From contig NZ_BBDN01000011.1 of the NCBI RefSeq assembly GCF_001316265.1, positions 25,621-89,620 on the forward strand: a DNA stretch of 64,000 nt, written 5' to 3'. The stretch comes from Vulcanisaeta sp. JCM 16159 (lineage in GTDB: Archaea; Thermoproteota; Thermoprotei; Thermoproteales; Thermocladiaceae). Under the pieces are notes generated by a model, which did no database searches, was not told where the DNA came from, and worked only from the letters and a program-made list of their open reading frames with translations. The position numbers were made by a program, and so were the translations under genes. Below, one piece after another: positions 1 through 13,685 of this stretch (position 1 is its first letter; each line of letters opens with the position of its first letter).

Positions 1-1065
1 CTTAGGTAATAATTGAAGCCGTGGAGTGGGTGGTATGGGTTTCCATAGGCGAATAACGCCTCCGCTGGGTCATAGTACTCATACCCATAGACCCTGGGCC
101 TCCTGTCAGTGTGGTTAGTGCCGTGAACTTGAGCGGTTGGTATGCCACCACGTCATCACCCATGAAGTGACCAAGGACTATGGGCTCGATGATGAGTACC
201 ACAACGAGTATCCAGAGAAGGGGCTTTAGTAACTTGGTGTACTTACTGTCGTGGGTCCTGAAGAACCTTATCGATATTGCCAGGGCCACGGCGCTACGCC
301 GATTGCGTAGGCTGCGAATAATGTGTGGAGTGTGGTCACTACGGCGTCGGGGTTAACCATGGGTAGCCATGGGTTCGTTAGGTATGTACCGACCAGTGAT
401 GTGAAGTTTGTGCTTGTTAGGGCGACTGAGCCCGAGCCATCTACCGTGTAGTGCAGGAGGAGTGCGGCTAGGTTTAGTGTCGCGGTTAGGTTTGCGGTGT
501 CTGGACCGTAGCTCGGTAGGAATGGGTATAATGCGTGTGGTATCCCGCCCATCCCCCAGGGAACGTTCATCCAGGCATTCGCCGTTAGTATGAAGTACCC
601 GGAGAGTGAGCCGAGGAGCCAGGCCGCGATTAATATACTGAGTGTATACCTCGCCCTCCACCTGCCTATGGCGATTATGAAGAGCACCACGAGAACCGCC
701 TCGCCTATGAAGGCTATGGTGGCTTCGTAGAGGAGTGGGATGAAGGCTGAGGAGGAGAAGAGTAGTATGCTCGTTGGCCAGATGTCCAGTAGGCCGAACT
801 CCACTATGGTGCCTGTGACGGCGCCGAGGGCGAAGTTCACGGCCCAGACCATGGTTAGGGTCTTGGAGTAATTGAGGAATAATGCGTCGCCAGTCCTGTA
901 CCACTTAATGAGCCAGGTGAGTATGGCCAGTGGAAAGCCCAGCGTGAATGATACGAAGACCGCGTGTAGGTAAATGCCGATTATGGTCATGACCATTGCG
1001 TTACTAACGTTGGTACCATGCACGTAAATCTCACTAAGCACTCCCAAGGTTGAGTTAGTCATCAT
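1..1065 (-). CDS. cydA: Cytochrome bd-type quinol oxidase subunit I, partial, two frameshifts
   Basis: Membrane oxidase subunit that takes electrons from quinol and reduces oxygen. Many hydrophobic segments are visible. A candidate haem-ligand His is at about residue 34 (IYLHAVFVSFTLG), the acidic motif LYEATIAFIGEA is near 112-123, and GYFILTANAWMNVPW near 156-170 matches the CydA family signature. Reading changes frame near 285 (to LLWILVVVLIIEPIVLG) and again near 105 (to YGYEYYDPAEALFAYGNPY). Each change is explained by one lost base. The C-terminus lies beyond base 1. An AT box at 1080-1092 (CTTTTAATTAAGG) is about 25 bp before the ATG, so the message is probably leaderless. The family is clear; the haem type and any partner subunit cannot be seen. 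Confidence 0.8.
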
Positions 1066-1269
1066 GGTATTACCTAGCCCCTTAATTAAAAGTGCTTAGG
1101 TATTGGTTATTCATTATAGTTGGTAGTTTCCAGTTAAATTCAGTGGCGATGGGGCTTGGATTTATTTTGTTATTCAACGGTATTCATTCGAATGCGACGT
1201 GGCATAACCCCAGCAAAAGTTTTTCTCTACCTAGGCTATGTATTACTCGTGAATTACTGGCTTGTCATT

Positions 1270-2180
1270 ATGAGGGAAAGGGTCTTCATGGGCATTGTCG
1301 AAACGGGCCTATTTGGTTGCCGTGACCCAGAGTGCGGCCTGTTAATGACTAGGGTAAGGCCCGGCACACGCCTTGTGCTCTTCGTGAGCGGCTTCGGTTG
1401 TAAGTCCTACTGTAAGTCCTTCGTGGGGGTTTTCGAGGTTGTTGGTGATTGGGTTAAGGCTGGTAAGAAGTTGAATGATTGGTCCCACGTGGTTGAGGTA
1501 AAGCCGATATCCCTGGGTAGGGTTGAGCTTGGCAGCATCGCCAATAACTATCGTTCATTAGGGGTAGGAGGGGCATTACCGAGGCCCTGCACTCCGTGGA
1601 TCCATCCAACCCCAGGGCCATGCCAATGCCCGTTGAGGATGCGGAATTGATAATTAATGAGTTGAGGAACCAATCAATGCCCAAGCCCGTGATCGAGGTT
1701 TTGGGGACTCCAAAGGGCGGTGCTAAGGAAGTTGTTGGTGGGGTTGATTCAACGGGTGCCAAGGCAGGCGCCGAGGCCCTAGGCATTAGCGAGGCGGTGA
1801 CGTTATTGAAGGAGGCAGCCCAGTTATTTGGTTATTACCCAGTCAGTAACGTGGATGCGGGTGAGTATAGGCTTGACCTTGCCTGGTGGGGTAATGAGGA
1901 TGAGTATAGGGATGGGTTGGCGCCGCTGGCTGTGTTTGAGGTTGTTGATAACCCCGAGCAGGCATTGGCTAGGCTTAAGCACGCGAGGGACAAGTGGAGG
2001 GGCGTCAGGCTATACGCCATTGTTAAGGATGAGAATGCTGAGAGGGTGTTGAGGGGTTCGTTCCATGAGCTTAGGAGGAGGGTTAGGGTGATACTGCTTA
2101 GTGAGCTTAGTGGGCTTGTTCGGGACCTTAGGAATCATGGTGAGTTGGTTAGGGAGTTCGTGATGTTGGATAAGGACTGA
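1270..2180 (+). CDS. EVE-domain protein with C-terminal nuclease-like domain, one frameshift
   Basis: The N-terminal part (MRERVFMGIVETGLFGCR, then VRPGTRLVLFVSGFG and FVGVFEVVGDW) has the order of an EVE domain, a PUA-like fold that reads modified or unusual bases. The C-terminal part (RLDLAWW ... LAPLAVFEVV ... ALARLKHARDKW) resembles the core of PD-(D/E)XK nucleases: an Asp, then a strand with Glu, then a helix. The usual Lys after the Glu is Val here, so catalysis is uncertain. The two parts are joined only if one base is restored near 1565-1580, where the frame changes from GVGGALPRP to RGITEALHSVDP. The ATG at 1270 is chosen because the EVE similarity begins there. EVE proteins are known in type IV-like restriction; a defence role here is inference. 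Confidence 0.6.
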
Positions 2181-2250
2181 AGAACGTCATTGGTTGAACG
2201 GTTGATGCCTTCGACTAACCCCGGCCATATTCATAGTCTCGGTCCTTGAC

Positions 2251-2475
2251 ATGCACTTCTCGCACAACAATAAGCCTAATCACCGACTCCCCCTCATACT
2301 AGCCTCCCACTCACCAACCCTGCTCACCAGGCCCCTGGGCGGCACAATATTTGGCCACGTAACCGACAGAATCGGTGAGGGATTACTAACGCATTATTCC
2401 TTGGTTTACGCATCAATGATTGAATCCTCGATTACTACCCTAGTGATGGCGTTAATGGCGCTCTTAGGGGTTTGA
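2251..2475 (+). pseudogene. Remnant of an MFS transporter (N-terminal part)
   Basis: A 74-codon fragment contains TRPLGGTIFGHVTDRIGEG, close to the RPLG...FGHxxDRIGR loop between helices 2 and 3 of metabolite:H+ symporters of the MFS. It continues with a hydrophobic helix (ESSITTLVMALMALLGV). No other part of the carrier is found before or after it in any frame, so it appears to be a relic rather than a frameshifted gene. It lies in a gene-poor stretch with other relics. Confidence 0.45.
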
Positions 2476-2553
2476 GGAGCTATACCTCACAATGATTAAG
2501 GACACAGTTCAAACCCATAGGGCCACACTCAACGTGAATAGGGAAGCAGGGGT

Positions 2554-2655
2554 CATGGATTAAGGCTAGGTGATTACTACGTAATCATCGACACCCCACC
2601 ACTGGTTAAGCCTCTGGGTTTGGCATTACCCTATGGGTGTAACCACGTGAATTAA
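2554..2655 (+). pseudogene. Possible remnant of a ParA/MinD-like P-loop ATPase
   Basis: The frame reads HGLRLGDYYVIIDTPPLVKP and then runs to a stop. DYYVIIDTPP is the Walker B/switch II motif typical of ParA, MinD and Mrp ATPases. Only this motif survives; no Walker A is found nearby. The bases GATTACTACGTAATC at 2572-2586 within it form a small inverted repeat. Short matches can be chance, so this is tentative. Confidence 0.25.
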
Positions 2656-2844
2656 CTAACCCCTCACCCATGTAGGTTTACGTAGCTGCCAAAATAGGCT
2701 GGGCAGCATGGATTTCATGAGGTTGACCCGCCATGGACCGTGCAGCAGGAAGGAAGATTAGGCGTTCCATAAATACATGAGTTAATCATCGATACACAGG
2801 CCACCATCCCCTTAGTACCCCCAGTTAGTTACTGAGGGAGAGGC

Positions 2845-3045
2845 TTAGTTCATTAACGCCTTAATCCGCGAACACCTACTTCTCTTTACCTCATAATCAA
2901 TATTAACCAATAACTCCCACAGAACATCAAGCACATTATCTCCCTTCATGGAACCCACCTTGCCATAGGCAATTACCCTAAACGCTTCATTTATAAAGTC
3001 ATTTAACGTCTCACGAACCACTCGCCTCTGCCGACTTCGAACCAT
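2845..3045 (-). CDS. Small hypothetical protein (66 aa)
   Basis: An intact ORF starting at an ATG, predicted helical (RETLNDFINEAFRVIAYGKVG, DVLWELLVNIDYEVKRS), with no motif I recognise. An AT-rich block at 3060-3125 lies directly upstream and could supply a promoter. It sits among decayed genes, so it may itself be a relic or a chance ORF. Confidence 0.3.
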   Translation of the reverse strand: MVRSRQRRVVRETLNDFINEAFRVIAYGKVGSMKGDNVLDVLWELLVNIDYEVKRSRCSRIKALMN

Positions 3046-3851
3046 TCAAGTCTCCACCAGATCATTTTACTTATAAAATTTCCTTTAGTTAAATCATTAA
3101 TAATAATTATAATTATTTATAATTTATAGACCCCACCTACGCCATGTTCAATGAAAATCAATACCACCTATCCCCATATCCCAGGGGTTTATTAAATTAA
3201 GGGCTTTAGTAATTACCGTAGTTCTCAACACTTATAGCCTAAACATTGAAGGACCCATGCCTATAATTCCCAGCACCCTTCACATAATTAACCACATCAA
3301 CCAGCAAGTCGACAACACCTAATCACCCACTCATCGCTAATCACGAAGAAATATTGACGGCGGGCCCAGTCAGGACTCGAACCCAAGATTTTCACATGGG
3401 TCATACCTTGGTTTCGGCTCAGGAGTTTATTGCTATGTATGTCCTAACACTTGTTATTACGGCCACCGTGGTTATTTAGCCAGTTAATGGGCCGCGGATA
3501 CCCCTGCCCAGCGTATTCAATGAACCGAGGTTGATTGGGATGGGTACGGTTAAGGCAGTGGCATCGATGATCGCCAGCGCCAGACATGACCGAGGTTAAG
3601 AAAAAGCGATGAGCACAGGCCGAGACTACGCATGAATGCGGGTTAGTAATCAAGCGAATCTAAAACCAAACAAAAACAGGCAAAGGGGGCTAGGAAGAAC
3701 ACAAGCACACCAAAAGCGCAAGCAAATGCCAACAAAGCCCCATTGAGTAGTCTGAGAGCCATCGTAATCATTAACATCCCAACTTAGGTTCACCCCAGGG
3801 CAGACAGACTCATAAAACCCGGGAAAACAACCCCCTAGCCGGGGCAGATTA
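3046..3851. other. Gene-poor stretch before the helicase gene
   Basis: About 800 bp without a convincing gene. It begins with a very AT-rich segment (3061-3125), contains a tRNA 3'-end-like sequence on the minus strand (3362-3389), and ends with the presumed promoter of the helicase gene (CATAAAAC near 3810). Antisense ORFs of about 69 codons at 3444-3859 show no protein-like composition and are discounted. Confidence 0.5.
3362..3389 (-). repeat. tRNA 3'-end-like remnant (T-arm plus acceptor strand)
   Basis: Read on the minus strand, TTGGGTTCGAGTCCTGA gives a proper T-arm: 5-bp stem with two G-U pairs and a TTCGAGT loop. It is followed by CTGGGCC and a discriminator base as in the 3' half of a tRNA. 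About 100 bases upstream on the same strand (3486-3492) GGCCCAT could pair with six of the seven acceptor bases, but no D-arm or anticodon arm can be folded between them. I read it as a tRNA fragment, perhaps the scar of an element that integrated in a tRNA gene. Confidence 0.35.
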
Positions 3852-6692
3852 ATGAGCAATTTCTGGAGTAGGTACCTACACCCAAGGCTTGTGAATACAA
3901 TTAAGGAGTTTGGTTACCTAGAGCCAACGCCAGTCCAGGAGAGGGCCATACCCAGGGTGCTCGGCGGCGCCAATGTCCTAATCACCGCGCCCACGGGAAG
4001 CGGCAAGACCGAGGCAGCCATGTTCCCAATAATGAGCAAGATACTGAGCGGGGGCTCGACTGGGGGTGTCGCGGCGATTTACATAACGCCCGCGAGGGCG
4101 CTCAATAGGGACGTGAACGTTAGGCTCAGGGAGATAGCCAATAGGCTGGGTATAACCACGGCAGTTAGGCACGGCGACACACCGGAGAGTGAGCGTAGGA
4201 GGCAGGTTAGGGAGCCACCCACGATACTCATAACCACGCCGGAGACACTCCAGGTTATCCTGGTGATGAGGAGTATGAGGAGGGCGCTCAGGAATGTTAG
4301 GTGGGTGGTGGTTGATGAACTCCATGAGTTGATGAATGACGAGAGGGGCGCCCAACTATCCATAGCCCTGGAGAGGCTCGTGAACATAGCCGGTGAGTAC
4401 CAGAGGATTGGGCTCTCCGCGACCATTGGAAACACCGAACTAGCCAGCCAGTTCCTAGCAGGTGTGGGTAGGAGGGTGGAGGTGGTGAGTGTGGACGTGA
4501 GTAGGGAGATGGAGATAAGCGTGGAGTACCCAGAGGCCTCCGAGGAGGACGTGGGCTTGGCTGAGGAGTTGAACACAATGCCAGAAACAGCCGCGAGGCT
4601 CAGGAGGATAGCCGAGATAGTTGGTGCTCACAGGGCAACCCTGGTCTTCACGAACACGAGGGACGAGGCAGAACTACTGGGGCATAGGCTCGGTAGGGTG
4701 TTCAGCGACAACGCCGTGGGCGTCTACCACGGATCACTGGACAAGGAGGAGAGGGAGGGCCTTGAGGAGGGCCTGAGGAGTGGTAGAGTTAGGACCGTGG
4801 TCACCACGTCGAGCCTCGAGCTGGGAATAGACATTGGGCACGTAGACGCCGTAATACAGTACTCAAGCCCGAGGCAAGTCGCAAAGCTAATCCAGAGGGT
4901 CGGCAGGAGCGGGCATAGGCTTGGTAGGAGGGCCGTTGGTTACGTAATTGCCAGGGACACCGACGACTACCTCGAATCCCTCGTAATCGCCAGGAAAGCC
5001 CTAAACAACGAGTTGGAGAGGGAGGTTGAGTACCACGAGAAGGCCCTCGACGTGCTCCACCACCAGGTCGCAGGCATGGTGATTGAAGCCAAGATAGAGG
5101 GCAGGGCATTGACTGTGGGTGATATCTTGGGCACAGTGAGGAGGGCACACCCATACAGGGAATTAACGCCTGAGGAGCTCATGGAAGTCCTGAGGTTCAT
5201 GGAGGGAAACAAGCTCGTCAGGGTCAACGAGGACGGAACAATAACCCCAAGGAGGGGACTCCACAGGTACTACTTCGAGAGCATCTCCATGATACCAGAC
5301 CAAAAACACTACAGGGCAAGGGACATGATCACGAACAAGGCAATAGGCGAGCTAGACGAGGAGTTTGTGGAAACCACGGAACCGGGCACACAGATAATAC
5401 TAGCGGGCAGGCCCTGGAAGATAGTGAGTATTGACCGCGGGAAGGGCGAGGTAATACTCGAACCACTGAACCAAATCCTAAACGCAGTACCCACCTGGAT
5501 CGGCGAGGAAATACCAGTACCAACCGAGGTAGCCCAGGAAGTATGCAGGCTAAGGGAGGAATTAATAAACGCCATAGCCAACGGCGCAGGCCCAGCCACG
5601 GCATTGGCAAAATACCCAACGAGGGAGATCCCCAACCCACTCATCGAGGAACTGAGGCAACAGGCGGGTACGGAGGTCACGGAATTCACCAACGCAGTAA
5701 TCATCGAGTGGAGGGGTAGGGACGCCGTGATCCACGCATGCCTAGGCACCAAGGGAAACCAGGCACTGGCCCTATACCTAGCCAGGCACATTGGGCAGAG
5801 GTATAGGGTCGCCGTGACCTACGTCACAGACCCATACAGGGTACTCATAACAACACCAATAAGCATACCACCCCAGGCAATAACCGAGACCCTAAACCAA
5901 AGCCCGGACTACGTGGAGGGGGAGTTGAGGGAGGCCATAAGGGGCACCAGGCTGTATAAGTACAGGTTCATACACGTAGCAAGGAGGTTCGGGGTACTGC
6001 CGAGGGAGTCCGTGGATGTGAACATCGAGAGGCTAGCCACCGCCCTCAGGGACACCGTGGTGGATAGGGAGGTCATTAGGGAGATACTCACCGAAAAGGT
6101 GGACTCAACACCCCTCAGGCAATTGGTGAGCAGTGTCAGGGAGGGGAGAATAACGGTTAGGGTCGTTAAGGTCGAACAATACACGCCAATAGCCCAGCAC
6201 ATAATAAACCAAGCGGGCAAATACGACACGGCAATCCAGGGAATACCAACAACCACAATCCTACAACTACTAAAGAAAAGAATCGAGGAAAGGGAAGTAA
6301 CACTACTATGCCTAAACTGCGGGTGGCACACAACAACCAAGGTCAAGTACATACCAGAACAAATCAAATGCCCAAGATGCGGAATGAGACAAATAGCCGT
6401 ACTAAAGTACGGGGAAGACCCACGAAGAACCTACGAAATAGCCAGGAAAGCCAGGAGAAAACAAAGACTAACAAGGGAGGAACAGGAAAAATGGCAAGAA
6501 CTAACACAAACAGCCTAGCAGTCCTACAATACGGCAAAAAAAGCCATAACAGCCCTGGCAGCACACGGAGTAGGACCAACAACAGCAATAAGAAAAATCC
6601 TACCAAAAGCCAAAACAGAACAAGAACTCTACCAACAAATCCTAGAAGCAGAACGACAATACCAACGAACAAAACCCTTCTGGAACGAATAA
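3852..6692 (+). CDS. lhr: Lhr-family superfamily-2 helicase
   Basis: ATP-dependent nucleic acid helicase of the archaeal Lhr group, linked to DNA repair and RNA metabolism. Seen: Q-motif (EPTPVQERAIP, residues 24-34), Walker A APTGSGKTEA (46-55), DELH box (VVVDELHEL, about 155), LSATIGN (about 195), helicase C motifs (LELGIDIG, QRVGRSGHRLGR) and a four-Cys zinc site (CLNCGW, CPRCG; about 819-845). The frame stops at TAG 6516-6518 after 888 codons. The expected Lhr C-terminus follows at once: LAVLQYGKK in the -1 frame, then AITALAAHGVGPTTAIRKIL back in the original frame, ending at TAA 6690. Two compensating indels (one before 6509, one in the A7 run at 6536-6542) restore about 946 residues. 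The last 600 bp are unusually A- and C-rich on the coding strand. Confidence 0.9.
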
Positions 6693-6712
6693 GTAATACC
6701 AAAAACCACGGA

Positions 6713-6728
6713 GAAAAAGCTTATAAAA
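6713..6728 (+). promoter_or_regulatory. rRNA operon promoter (BRE + TATA)
   Basis: GAAAAAGC (BRE-like, 6713-6720) is followed by TTATAAAA (6721-6728), the best TATA box in the window. Transcription would start near 6750, about 110 bases before mature 16S rRNA. It lies just after the helicase stop codon at 6692. Confidence 0.75.
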
Positions 6729-6761
6729 CACAAAAACAAGGATACCTCCGCACAATGAGTC

Positions 6762-6803
6762 CCCAACCAAACCACCCGGGAACAGCCCGGGCGGAAGGTT
6801 GGG
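6762..6803 (+). other. Pre-rRNA leader hairpin
   Basis: The leader folds into a strong hairpin. CCCGGG and CCCGGG pair around AACAG (6775-6791), and an outer helix of CCAACC with GGTTGG closes it. It lies between the promoter and the 16S processing stem and may help early rRNA folding or processing. Confidence 0.5.
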
Positions 6804-6828
6804 ATGATCCAACCCCAACCACACCCAA

Positions 6829-6857
6829 ACCCAACCCCCGAACAAACCCCATCCCCA
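6829..6857 (+). other. 16S processing stem, 5' strand
   Basis: ACCCAACCCCC (6829-6839) pairs perfectly with GGGGGTTGGGT (8390-8400), and ACCCCATCCCCA (6846-6857) pairs with TGGGGATGGGGT (8371-8382). The short unpaired bases between the two helices fit the bulge-helix-bulge plan cut by the tRNA-splicing endonuclease in archaeal pre-rRNA. A candidate endA gene is present at 55246. Confidence 0.7.
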
Positions 6858-6860
6858 AGA

Positions 6861-8369
<1,509 letters not shown>

Positions 8370-8370
8370 C

Positions 8371-8433
8371 TGGGGATGGGGTGTTCAAAGGGGGTTGGGT
8401 GGTACCCACCCTGACCAAACCACCACCCGCACC
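8371..8433 (+). other. 16S-23S spacer with processing-stem strands
   Basis: The spacer is only about 64 bases and holds no tRNA. It contains the 3' strand of the 16S stem (8371-8400) and the 5' strand of the 23S stem: ACCCACCC 8404-8411, GACC 8413-8416, CCACCACCCGCACC 8420-8433, with an AAA bulge at 8417-8419. GGGTGG/CCCACC (8397-8410) can form an alternative local hairpin, so the two stems may compete. Confidence 0.7.
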
Positions 8434-11470
<3,037 letters not shown>

Positions 11471-11500
11471 GGTGCGGGTGGTGGGGTCTAATGGGTGGGT
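11471..11500 (+). other. 23S processing stem, 3' strand
   Basis: GGTGCGGGTGGTGG (11471-11484) pairs over 14 bp with 8420-8433, GGTC (11485-11488) with 8413-8416, and GGGTGGGT (11493-11500) with 8404-8411. This closes the 23S rRNA in a long helix for excision. No 5S rRNA follows, as is usual in Crenarchaeota. Confidence 0.7.
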
Positions 11501-11726
11501 GCCTGGGTGTGGTTGGGGTTGGGTTGTTCTTTCATGGTTTTGCATATCCGGTGTTGCTTATACCGTTATGGCTAACTCAGTGGTTAGGTTCTTGTTGCGT
11601 TCATTAATAAAGTATCCATTTTGTTCAATGCAAGGGTAGTAAATAATCAGGTGTTGGGGGTGACGGGTTAGTTGTTTGTTGGTGGTTTGGGGTAATGCTT
11701 AAAGTTGGTTGTTCTTTCTTGTGGTT

Positions 11727-12629
11727 ATGCCTAATCCGTACTTGTATGTTGTGGTTGTTTTGGTTGTGGTTCTTGTGGTTGTTGGTGTTTACCTTGGTAT
11801 GCTTGTTGGTGGTGAGGCTTCGAAGGTTTCGGCGTTGCAGGGTGAGGTTAATTCGCTGAGGATTAACTGCACGGAATTAAAGGGTCAGTACGTGGTGTTG
11901 CAAGCGAACTACTCGGCACTGCAGTCGCAGTATAATCAACTTGTGGTTAATTATACGAGTTTGAGGGGTGAGTATGAGGAGTTGAGGGGTTTCGTGGGTT
12001 CATTACTCGGTGGGCAGTTGATTCTTTGGAGTAGTGTGCCTGGCTATCCAAGGCTAGTGAATGACCAGTTGCAGGTTACGCCCAATGAGCCTAATACGAT
12101 GGGTATAATAGCAATCCCCATCAGGGTGTACCGTGGCCTTGTGAATTTAACGATTGATGGCTTCAACGATGAGGTTGTTGGTAATGACACGGCAATACTC
12201 GTAGTAATAGCCCCATACGGACCACTAACATTAACACCCCAGTCAATAAGCCTAGGCAATCAGTCGATCCAGGCATTAATGCCGAGTAACGTGGTATATT
12301 ACGCAGTGTATCACGTTTTTCTTAGCAACTTAATATCCGGCGGCGTTAGTTGGAATAACATAAGTTGCAGTGCGGCATCCTCATCCTCCTACTACCCAAT
12401 AACCCTAGTAATTAAGTCCCCAACCACCGCACCCGCACTTGGGATGGGCTGTGGTGCCGGTTATGCAACGGGGTCGGAAATCCTGTTAGGTAATGGAATT
12501 TATTGGTTAGTTATTGAGTTTATCAATGGTCCTGGCTCGTACATAGGTGATAATTACATAGTGAGTATTAACTATGAGACTGGTGGTTGGTCAATGACGT
12601 TAACACCAATGGGAATAACAAGTGGGTAA
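11727..12629 (+). CDS. Membrane-anchored coiled-coil surface protein, hypothetical
   Basis: About 300 residues, intact. An N-terminal hydrophobic anchor (YVVVVLVVVLVVVGVYLGM) is followed by a coiled coil (residues about 30-90, with heptads such as LQANYSALQSQYNQL). Then comes a beta-rich domain of about 200 residues with many N-glycosylation sequons and four Cys. The topology suggests an exported, cell-surface protein. The ATG at 11727 is preferred over the upstream ATG at 11709, because the AT box CTTAAAG at about 11698-11704 then lies 25 bp upstream and the anchor begins directly. I do not recognise the C-terminal domain. Confidence 0.7.
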   Translation: MPNPYLYVVVVLVVVLVVVGVYLGMLVGGEASKVSALQGEVNSLRINCTELKGQYVVLQANYSALQSQYNQLVVNYTSLRGEYEELRGFVGSLLGGQLILWSSVPGYPRLVNDQLQVTPNEPNTMGIIAIPIRVYRGLVNLTIDGFNDEVVGNDTAILVVIAPYGPLTLTPQSISLGNQSIQALMPSNVVYYAVYHVFLSNLISGGVSWNNISCSAASSSSYYPITLVIKSPTTAPALGMGCGAGYATGSEILLGNGIYWLVIEFINGPGSYIGDNYIVSINYETGGWSMTLTPMGITSG

Positions 12630-13155
12630 TGAGCAAAATATTAATGGGGTAAGTCAATAAAGCTTGAGGTGCACGTCAAACTCCGTTTCCCAGTAACCGC
12701 AATACCTGTAGGTATTGGTACGTGCAATTCCACGATTCGTGAGGTCGCTTAATGGCCTTAATTAGTCCCTAAGGCGCGTCTAAATGGCTTGTGTAGTGAA
12801 TTACGCTCTCTCAGGTGCGTGGTTGGGTTGTCCTGTGGCTTTGTGGTGTTGAGTACGAGTGTTGGTAACGTGATAGTACCACTACTGCCGGGCTATGAGT
12901 GGTGGCAGGGCTGATGATTAAGCTTTATGATTAATTAAATTAAATAGGAATTGAACTTGATTTCAATTACTATAGCTTCCTCGCGATTTTAATTTACTTT
13001 ATTGTGGTTCCTAAGTCTGATTTTACTGTGTTTAATTTGTGTCTTTATTGGTGTTGGTGGGTGGTGCTTATTGGTTGTTGATTTTCTTTGAGTGGTTTTA
13101 GGGGTGTTGTTTGTGATGCTGAAGTTTTAAATGGGGGTTCTGTGGTGTGGGGTTG
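12630..13155. other. Intergenic stretch, no supported gene
   Basis: About 525 bp between two membrane-protein genes. It contains AT-rich patches (12915-12950) and short open frames, for example from a GTG at 12819, that show no recognisable protein. The TTTTAAAT box at 13125-13132 is probably the promoter of the next gene. No RNA gene is evident. Confidence 0.5.
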
Positions 13156-13543
13156 ATGGTTGTGGGTTTGAGGGTGGGATGGTTTTTGGTGACTGTGGTG
13201 GTTGTTGCTGTTGTGGCTTCTTTGTTTGTTGTTAAGTTCTTTATTACGAGGTCTGTGGGTTTGCCCACCCCGTCCCTAGCGAGGTTTCCTATGGTTATCT
13301 TCTTTGTTATGGTGATTATGTGGTTATTCCCGGCGACACCATGGTCATACTCTACTTCCATCTGCGTGGTTCTGCGGAGTTAATGGCGTTGGTGTTTCTA
13401 GGGAGAGGATTCTCGTTGTTGGTGGTAGTAGGGATGGGACCCTGATCGGATTACAATTCCTCGGAATGGCCGCCATGGCAATATACATGAAGAGAATGGA
13501 GTATAGGCTCAGGAAGGCCATTGAATCATTGCGTAGGGATTGA
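13156..13543 (+). CDS. Small two-helix membrane protein, two frameshifts
   Basis: Three frames join into one protein: an N-terminal membrane helix (GWFLVTVVVVAVVASLFVV), an external part (SYGYLLCYGDYVVIPGDTMV), and a second helix with a basic tail (GLQFLGMAAMAIYMKRMEYR). Shifts are needed near 13285 and near 13385-13425. The motif YGDYVVIPGDTMV recalls the strand region of signal peptidase I, but no Ser-Lys dyad can be assigned, so I leave it as hypothetical. TTTTAAAT at 13125 is about 25-30 bp before the ATG at 13156. Confidence 0.45.
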
Positions 13544-13685
13544 TGCTTGGGCCGTAGGTCCTGTTAATTAGTACGTGTATCCTGGACTATGTGTTAAGGC
13601 TATTACCTGGCTTGAGAAGTGTCTTGATGATTCCTCGGGAGATATCCTTATAACTGCTGGGTCTTCAGTTACTGCTGGGTCTGCA

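Noticed and set aside
3362..3492. A complete or split tRNA gene
   Set aside because: Only the T-arm and acceptor strand fold. GGCCCAT upstream pairs with six of seven acceptor bases, but no D-arm or anticodon arm can be formed and no splice-type helix joins the parts.
4079..4578. 165-codon minus-strand ORF inside the helicase gene
   Set aside because: Antisense to well-conserved helicase motifs; composition is that of a shadow frame.
6509..6545. Programmed frameshifting at the A7 run in the helicase gene
   Set aside because: It would need a second, opposite shift a few codons before, and the window is full of unrelated single-base breaks.
12630..13155. Small RNA or tRNA gene in the intergenic stretch
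   Set aside because: No cloverleaf, C/D or H/ACA box pair could be supported by eye.
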